From NCBI GenBank assembly GCA_003605175.1, contig QWDA01000017.1, forward strand, positions 1-45,334: a stretch of 45,334 bases of DNA, in the 5' to 3' direction. Made by a program: the position numbers and the translations under genes. The notes under the pieces were generated by a model. The model searched no databases, was not told where the DNA came from, and saw only the letters and a program-made list of their open reading frames with translations. Shown piece after piece: positions 40,314 through 45,334 of this stretch. Position 1 is the first letter of the stretch. Each line of letters starts with the position of its first letter. The DNA is from Paracoccaceae bacterium (GTDB lineage Bacteria > Pseudomonadota > Alphaproteobacteria > Rhodobacterales > Rhodobacteraceae).

Positions 40314-42401
40314 CTACTGGATGTACCGTTCAAGCACGGCCCGGCACGCCTCCAGAGCCGCGACCTTGTCCTGCGTGGCCCGCGTCGCGCCGACGCCCTG
40401 CAGGTCGTCCACCGTGGTGCCGCTCCGCTCGGAGAGTTCCACGAGCACCTCCCGCTGGGCCGCGACGAACTCGCCCAGGATGCGCTGTGCGTCCTCGAGC
40501 ACCGTGTTCACGTGCTCGGCCTTCAGCCCCTCGACGATGGGGTCGGTCTCGGCCCTGATGATCTGCGCGAAATCGGCGGCCATGCTGCCGTAGCCGCGGC
40601 GGCGGCGCCACCAGCGCCCCCACCAGTTCGACGACATGTCGAGCGCGATGGTCTGCCCCAGCATCACCGGCGGCTGCACGTAGGGCGCCGACGGCGCCTC
40701 CAGCCGGAAGCTCGCATCGGGCACGTTGAACGCCCTGAGATAGAGCTCCCGCACCTTGCCCGTGGTATCCAGGAACACGTTCTTGCAGGTCCCCTGCGCA
40801 TTGCGCGAGAACACCTGGAACGACGACCGCAACAGCACCCGCAGGCCGGTCGCGTCGTATTGCCAGACATCGGTGTCGCCGTAGCGCTCGAGGTTCCGGA
40901 TCAGCGAGGCCGTGGCGCGCTCCAGGAAGGATTTGTGCGACCGGTCGAGCCGCTTGTAGAAATTCTCCACGACGCCCTCGAACTCGGAGACCAGCATCGC
41001 CTGCGCCTCGCGCTCGATCCGGTCGATCTCCGCCGGCAGCGCCTTCCGGTCGAGCGGCTTCACATGGGCATCCGTGGCCCGCATCGAAACGATATGCTCG
41101 CCGGCCGCGATGCCGTTCAACAGGTTCATCCCGGCCTTCGCGGTCTTCGAGAGCGCATCGCGCCCCATCCCGCCCGCGACCCGCTGCGAGATCGTGTCGA
41201 GCAGCGCCGGTACGCCCGAGAGCGTCCAGATCATCTCCTCGGGGCTTCCGTCCCCGGTGTCGTCCGACAATTCGGATTCCGCCCAGTTGAACAGCGCCGA
41301 CTGGCTCGCCCCGGTCAAGGGATCGCGGCCGCAATTCAGGATGTGGTTCGCCCAGTAGGCGCTGCCGAACAGGATCTCGGCGTCGGCCGGCCCCTGGTGC
41401 TCCTTCAGCGTCCGGCGGATCGATTCGCGGATCTCCGGCACCTGCGCCGCCGGGTCGCCCAACTCGTCGATCCGGTTCACGAAGATGATCACCTCGCGCG
41501 ACGGCAGGTTCGAGATCAGCCGGATCAGGGCCATGTCCACGGTCGAGAGCGCCTGGTGCGCCGAGAGCACCACCACGCACATCCGGCTCTCGCGGATCGC
41601 CCGGATGGTGATCTGCTCGCGCATCATGAAGGTGTCGTTCACCCCCGGCGTGTCGCGGATGCAGAACTCGAGCGGGTATTCCTCGCGATGCAGGTAGAGA
41701 TCGGCCGATTTGGTGATGTCGGCGAAGCGGCCCTGGCTCGAGGAGGTCTCGGTGTCGGTCTCGAAATCGTCGCCGAGGCAGACATAGCGGTTGATCAACT
41801 CGCTGTCGAAATAGCCGTAGCTGTGCTCCTGGCCCATCAGCATTTCGAACTTGTTGCCCAGCCGCCGGCGCGATTTCTCGCGCATCGCCTCGAGCTGCGC
41901 GGTGACCTTGCGCAGTTCCTCGTCGGCGCCGGCGCGTCCCGCCAGCTCGCCGATCCGGCCGCCGCGTTCCAGGAGCCGCGACCACTCGTCATCCTCGAAG
42001 AAGCGGAAGCTGGCGTGGTTCCCTTCCAGGTGCGGCTTCGGGCTCATGTGGATCGAGGTGACGACCGAGGTCCAGGGGTTCACATCCGCCGGCAGAAGGT
42101 CGGGCCAGCCCACCATCGCGTTGACGAGCGAGGTCTTCCCGGCCTTCACCTGGCCGATCATCGTCACCGTCGGCTCGACCTTGCGCATCAGGCGCTGCAG
42201 CTTCTTCGCCTGCTTCGCCGCCGCCCGGTCGCCGATGCCCGCCACCGTCTCCAGCGCGTCCTCGACCGCATCCATCTCCGAAACGAAACCGCGCAGCGCG
42301 GTCAGCCCGGTCCGCAGGAGCGCGGTATCGACCCGCGGCGCCGCCGGTTCGGCCATCTCGACCTCATGATGCTCAGCGTCGATATTCGGCTCAGCGTTCA
42401 T
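40314..42401 (-). CDS. Large dynamin-like GTPase
   Basis: 695 residues. G1 is GQVKAGKTS (83-91), the G2 threonine lies in NPWTSVVTS (108-116), G3 is DTPG (250-253), and G4 is NRID (309-312). A long helical stalk region follows (about 380-690). An unusual segment NWWGRWWRRRRGYG near residue 597 combines Trp and Arg and could insert into or bind membranes, like a dynamin paddle. The insert between G2 and G3 has a basic coiled stretch (REKSRRRLGNKFE). It probably remodels or tethers membranes with the small GTPase; this is inferred from the family. A 170-bp gap upstream may hold its own promoter. Confidence 0.88.
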   Translation of the reverse strand: MNAEPNIDAEHHEVEMAEPAAPRVDTALLRTGLTALRGFVSEMDAVEDALETVAGIGDRAAAKQAKKLQRLMRKVEPTVTMIGQVKAGKTSLVNAMVGWPDLLPADVNPWTSVVTSIHMSPKPHLEGNHASFRFFEDDEWSRLLERGGRIGELAGRAGADEELRKVTAQLEAMREKSRRRLGNKFEMLMGQEHSYGYFDSELINRYVCLGDDFETDTETSSSQGRFADITKSADLYLHREEYPLEFCIRDTPGVNDTFMMREQITIRAIRESRMCVVVLSAHQALSTVDMALIRLISNLPSREVIIFVNRIDELGDPAAQVPEIRESIRRTLKEHQGPADAEILFGSAYWANHILNCGRDPLTGASQSALFNWAESELSDDTGDGSPEEMIWTLSGVPALLDTISQRVAGGMGRDALSKTAKAGMNLLNGIAAGEHIVSMRATDAHVKPLDRKALPAEIDRIEREAQAMLVSEFEGVVENFYKRLDRSHKSFLERATASLIRNLERYGDTDVWQYDATGLRVLLRSSFQVFSRNAQGTCKNVFLDTTGKVRELYLRAFNVPDASFRLEAPSAPYVQPPVMLGQTIALDMSSNWWGRWWRRRRGYGSMAADFAQIIRAETDPIVEGLKAEHVNTVLEDAQRILGEFVAAQREVLVELSERSGTTVDDLQGVGATRATQDKVAALEACRAVLERYIQ

Positions 42402-42571
42402 CCGTCACCTTCAACACTCTCGGAACACCCGGGGGCCGGATGCCCATGGCGTGGGAACCGGCCGCGGCAAAAGCAGATTCCGCCCACGCATCGTTTCCTC
42501 TGTCCCCGGAAAACGTGTTGATTCTAAGGCACGTTCCCGGCACTGGCGCAGAATGCGCCAATAATCCCGTC

Positions 42572-43819
42572 TCAGGCGGCCAGACCGACCTCGAATTCGC
42601 GACGAATCTGCAGGAGAATGGAAACCGCATCGACGGCCGCCTCGGCGCCGCCCTCGTTCTCCAGGAGGATCACCAGGCTTTCCGCCTCCATCACCATGTC
42701 CGCCAGGTCGCCGGCGCCCTCGGCATCCTCGTGCCCGGTCACCAGGTCGGTCAGATGGGTGAGCGTCTCGCTGCAATGGGCCAGCACCGTGTCGTCGCTG
42801 AAGGCCGCGCCGCCCTCGACCCCGCCCAGGAGCGCCTGCCCCCGGTCGCGCAGATATCCGAACCCCGTGCCGCACAGGGCCGGAGATCCCGCCGGTTTCG
42901 CCCGCGCGGGCGTTGCCGCCGGTTCGGGCGCAGCCACGGGTTCGGGTGTTGCAACGGGCTCGGGCGCCGGCGCAGGGGCCGGCACGATGGCCACCGGCTC
43001 GGTCCGCGGCCGCGTCATCACCCGCGGCTGGGTCAGCGGGCGCGAATTCGGCCGTGGCCGGGTGCGCGGGCGCGGCGCCTGGGTCTTCAGGAACAGGAGC
43101 GCGCTGTCGGTATCGGCGCGCTGGCCGAGCTCCGCGTCATAGGCGATCCGTCCGGCCAGTTCGCCGATCCCCGACGCGGCCGCCTCGAGGTCGGGATTGA
43201 CCGCATAGACATCCAGAAATTCCTCGCGATGCCGCGCCTTGACGACCGAGGCCTCCTCGGCGCCGCAGCCGGTCAGCACCAGATGGCCGTGGTCGCGCAC
43301 CCGGTCGGGCACTTCCGACCAGATCAGCCGGTCGTCACGCCCGAAATTGGCCGAGCACCAGACCGCGATATCGGTCCGTTTCGCCGCCCAGGCGATCGCC
43401 GATTGCTGCTCCTCCCGGTCCGCCGCGGCGACGAGGTTCAGAAAGCTCGTGCGCCGCAGGACCGGCGCCGGCCGCTCGATCACCACCAGCGCCGCATCCG
43501 CCAGATCCGCCGCGCCCGGCGTCCCGTCGACCTCCGCGACGCTGCCGTCGGACCGGGTGATCCGTGCCCGCTCCGCCTTGCCGTAGCGCAGTTCGACCGT
43601 GACCTCGCGCGCCGTGTCCGGCAAGGGCGTGCCGCCCGCCAGCGCGTTCAGCAGCTCCAGCTTCCGCGCACCGGGCAGGCCCATGAGCACCACCCGCACC
43701 GGCGTGCTCAGCCGCGCCTGCAGCCGCCGCGCCTTCTCGGCGATCGCCGGGGTCGGCGCCGCCTCGGCCACGGCCCGCAGCCGCTCGGCAATCTCGTCCA
43801 CCTTCTCCTGAACGGTCAT
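42572..43819 (-). CDS. P-loop GTPase-like protein with degenerate Walker A
   Basis: 415 residues. An N-terminal helical segment is followed by VVLMGLPGARKLELLNALAG (near 43-62). This has the place and shape of a G1 loop, but GARKLE replaces GxGK(S/T), so the Ser/Thr for Mg binding is missing. GTPGAADLADAALVVIE sits where G3 is expected. A Pro/Arg/Ala-rich linker spans about 255-330 (repeated PEPVA), and a helical C-terminal domain follows. It looks like a dynamin-type pseudo-GTPase. ATG 43819 shares a base with the stop of the PP2C gene. Confidence 0.75.
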   Translation of the reverse strand: MTVQEKVDEIAERLRAVAEAAPTPAIAEKARRLQARLSTPVRVVLMGLPGARKLELLNALAGGTPLPDTAREVTVELRYGKAERARITRSDGSVAEVDGTPGAADLADAALVVIERPAPVLRRTSFLNLVAAADREEQQSAIAWAAKRTDIAVWCSANFGRDDRLIWSEVPDRVRDHGHLVLTGCGAEEASVVKARHREEFLDVYAVNPDLEAAASGIGELAGRIAYDAELGQRADTDSALLFLKTQAPRPRTRPRPNSRPLTQPRVMTRPRTEPVAIVPAPAPAPEPVATPEPVAAPEPAATPARAKPAGSPALCGTGFGYLRDRGQALLGGVEGGAAFSDDTVLAHCSETLTHLTDLVTGHEDAEGAGDLADMVMEAESLVILLENEGGAEAAVDAVSILLQIRREFEVGLAA

Positions 43820-44772
43820 CAATGCGCCTCGGCCTGCGGCGGCCGGTCCCTGAGCTGCCCCGATTCCGCGCTGACCCGGCGCGGCCGCACCTCGTCCTCC
43901 TCGCCGAAGGTCAGCACCTCGACATTGTCCGCCCGCTCCACCCCGTCCTCTTCCGGTTCGTCCGATTCCTCGGCGCCGGCCGCGGGCAGATGCACCCGCA
44001 CCACGCCGATCGAGGTATTGTCCTGGTCCGGGTCGTCGAGATCCGCGATCCGCGCCAGGAATTCCCTGGCCACCGCAGTGCCGCCCCTGGGCCCGAGCAC
44101 CGCCAGCACCTCCTCGATCTCGTAATCCTCGAGGAACTGCAGCCCGTCCGAGGCCACCACCACGATATCCCCGTCGCGCAGCCGGAGCCCCTCGGACGGA
44201 CAATCGATCCGCGGGATGTCGTCGCCCGCCAGAACCGAGGTCAGCGCGTTGCGGTCGGGATGGTACATCGCATCCTCGGCCGAGATCATGCCGCGCTCGG
44301 CCATCAGGTCGATCTGCGGCGCCATCGAGTGATCCTCGTTGAGCTGCGTCAGCTCGCCGTCGCGGAACAGGTAGAGCGGCGAATCGCCCACCGAGATCCA
44401 GTAGAGCCGGTCGCCCAGCACCACGGCGGCGACCAGCGTCGCCCCCATGCCGCGCGCCTCGGGGTTCTCGGAAATATGCGCCAGCACGCAATCATTCGCC
44501 GCGAGCGCCGCGTTGCGCAGGATCTCCGGCAGATGCCGCGCGAAGGCACCGGGGTCGCTCGACTGGAACTTCAGCTCGCTATAGACCTCGGTCATCACGA
44601 TCTTCGAGGCGATATCCCCCGCCGCATGGCCGCCCATGCCGTCGGCCAGCACCACCATCCCGTGGTCGGTGCCAAGCGGGAAGTCCGCGACGATCGCGTC
44701 CTCCTGATAGTCCCTTCCGCCCTGGACCAGCGCGGTTACGGCGTCGAACTTCGGATCATTCAGCGGCAGCAT
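43819..44772 (-). CDS. PP2C-family serine/threonine phosphatase
   Basis: 317 residues. The PP2C metal and catalytic motifs are present: GGRDYQEDAI (18-27), LADGMGGHAAGDIAS (43-56), MGATLVAAVV, WISVGDSPLYLF, VVVASDGLQFL and DQDNTS. An acidic tail of about 70 residues follows (EESDEPEEDG). Such phosphatases reverse Ser/Thr phosphorylation, often with an FHA protein that reads it. ATG 44772 lies 17 bp inside the end of the FHA gene, so the two are coupled. No Ser/Thr kinase gene is visible in the window. Confidence 0.93.
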   Translation of the reverse strand: MLPLNDPKFDAVTALVQGGRDYQEDAIVADFPLGTDHGMVVLADGMGGHAAGDIASKIVMTEVYSELKFQSSDPGAFARHLPEILRNAALAANDCVLAHISENPEARGMGATLVAAVVLGDRLYWISVGDSPLYLFRDGELTQLNEDHSMAPQIDLMAERGMISAEDAMYHPDRNALTSVLAGDDIPRIDCPSEGLRLRDGDIVVVASDGLQFLEDYEIEEVLAVLGPRGGTAVAREFLARIADLDDPDQDNTSIGVVRVHLPAAGAEESDEPEEDGVERADNVEVLTFGEEDEVRPRRVSAESGQLRDRPPQAEAH

Positions 44773-45334
44773 AACGGCCGTCCCCATCGCCGTCTTCGTC
44801 CCAAGAGAATTCCGGACCGCAGAACGCCACGAAACGCAGCGTGGTCTCGCCGATCCGGATCTCGTCGCCATCGGCGAGCGGCTCGGTCGACAGGACCGGC
44901 ATGTCGTTCAGACGCACCAGGTTCGCCTTGCCGCCATGGCCGATATAAAAGCAGCGCTGCTCCTCGTCATAGGCGACAGCCGCATGGTTGTCGCGCGAGA
45001 TGGACGTATCGCCATAGTCGAGACGGATCGCCTGGTCCTCGCCGCGGCCGATCTTCGAGGCGCCGGCGGAGAGCGTGAAGCACGCGCCGCGGCCCGGCCC
45101 CTTCATCACGACCATCCAGCCGACCGGGAATTGCGGCTCGCCCGGCGCTGCTGCAGCCGGCGACGGCGCAGCCTCGGCCGACGCGGCGGCGACCGCCGCG
45201 AACGGATCCAGCACCGCCTTGCCGTCCCGCAGAACGATGGTCGGCGCCATCGAGGAGCGCGGCCGCTTGCCGGGCTCGACACGGTTCGCGATGGGCAGGC
45301 CCTCGTCCTGCGAGGAGAAGGAGAAATCGGTGAG
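44756..45334 (-). CDS. FHA-domain protein fused in frame to a truncated gamma-glutamyltransferase; 5' end outside window
   Basis: 192 codons are visible. The first 41 or so read as gamma-glutamyltransferase: LTDFSF, then ANRVEPGKRPRSSMAPTIV, which includes the conserved RPxSSM segment. After GKAVL (near 45210) the similarity stops, just before the GSPGG oxyanion loop expected next, and an Ala/Pro linker leads into an FHA domain: SKIGRGEDQAI and the phosphothreonine-binding SRDNH, then ETTLRF near the end. An internal start at ATG 45250 would make a 164-residue FHA protein with no gamma-glutamyltransferase activity. FHA domains bind phosphothreonine. It overlaps the PP2C gene by 17 bp. Confidence 0.75.
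   Translation of the reverse strand, partial: LTDFSFSSQDEGLPIANRVEPGKRPRSSMAPTIVLRDGKAVLDPFAAVAAASAEAAPSPAAAAPGEPQFPVGWMVVMKGPGRGACFTLSAGASKIGRGEDQAIRLDYGDTSISRDNHAAVAYDEEQRCFYIGHGGKANLVRLNDMPVLSTEPLADGDEIRIGETTLRFVAFCGPEFSWDEDGDGDGRYAAAE

Noticed and set aside
38700-42521. 1273-codon open frame on the plus strand across the dynamin cluster
   Set aside because: It is the antisense shadow of several clear minus-strand genes in GC-rich DNA, with Arg/Pro/His-rich composition and no domains.
42572-45250. Reading FHA plus PP2C as part of a type VI secretion locus
   Set aside because: No tss genes, no ClpV, Hcp or VgrG in the window; the partners are dynamin-like GTPases.

Overview
The window is high-GC DNA with dense, tightly spaced genes. 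Gene content and family resemblance suggest an alphaproteobacterium, most likely Rhodobacteraceae; this placement is inferred from content, not from a marker-gene tree. The pointers are a glgB-glgC-glgA-glgX-pgm glycogen operon, a phosphatidylcholine synthase of the bacterial Pcs type, a tripartite tricarboxylate (Bug) receptor, and a very large secreted-type protein with lectin domains.

Region 1 (1-11862) is an aromatic-catabolism island for homoprotocatechuate (3,4-dihydroxyphenylacetate). A HpaR-type MarR regulator sits beside a divergent solute receptor gene. A LysR regulator is divergent from a cytochrome P450 and [2Fe-2S] ferredoxin pair. A Tm-1-like/UPF0261 gene is divergent from the operon hpaF-hpaE-hpaD-(decayed succinate-semialdehyde dehydrogenase)-aromatic amino acid decarboxylase-hpaG-hpaH-hpaI. 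The receptor promoter and the hpa operon promoter share the same two palindromic operators (TTAAC-N2-GTTAA type, centres 34 bp apart) around a TTGACA element, so they probably form one HpaR regulon. No hpaBC hydroxylase is present; the decarboxylase and the P450 may feed the pathway instead.

Region 2 (11957-14496) is a quinone-stress cassette: glutathionyl-hydroquinone reductase, DoxX-family membrane protein and a divergent LysR regulator. Region 3 (14544-22872) holds a GT4 glycosyltransferase and a 2365-residue protein with two sugar-dehydrogenase propellers, two C-type lectin domains and a near-identical C-terminal repeat pair. About 700 bp without a recognisable gene follows. Region 4 (23578-26695) has truA, a possible small protein, and a divergent DUF4198/HupE pair whose start codons overlap. 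Region 5 (26784-36224) has pcs and the glycogen operon, followed by a thioredoxin-like protein and a phosphoglycolate phosphatase on the other strand.

Region 6 (37588-45334), all on the minus strand, is the least familiar part. It encodes an FHA protein, a PP2C phosphatase, a P-loop protein with a degenerate Walker A, a large and a small dynamin-like GTPase, a small protein that may have a roadblock/LC7 fold, an unrecognised protein and a P-loop kinase. This looks like a phosphorylation-linked dynamin system. At the window edge the FHA frame is continuous with the 3' part of a gamma-glutamyltransferase gene, which suggests a rearrangement. Together with the succinate-semialdehyde dehydrogenase scar, it is one of two truncation events visible here.
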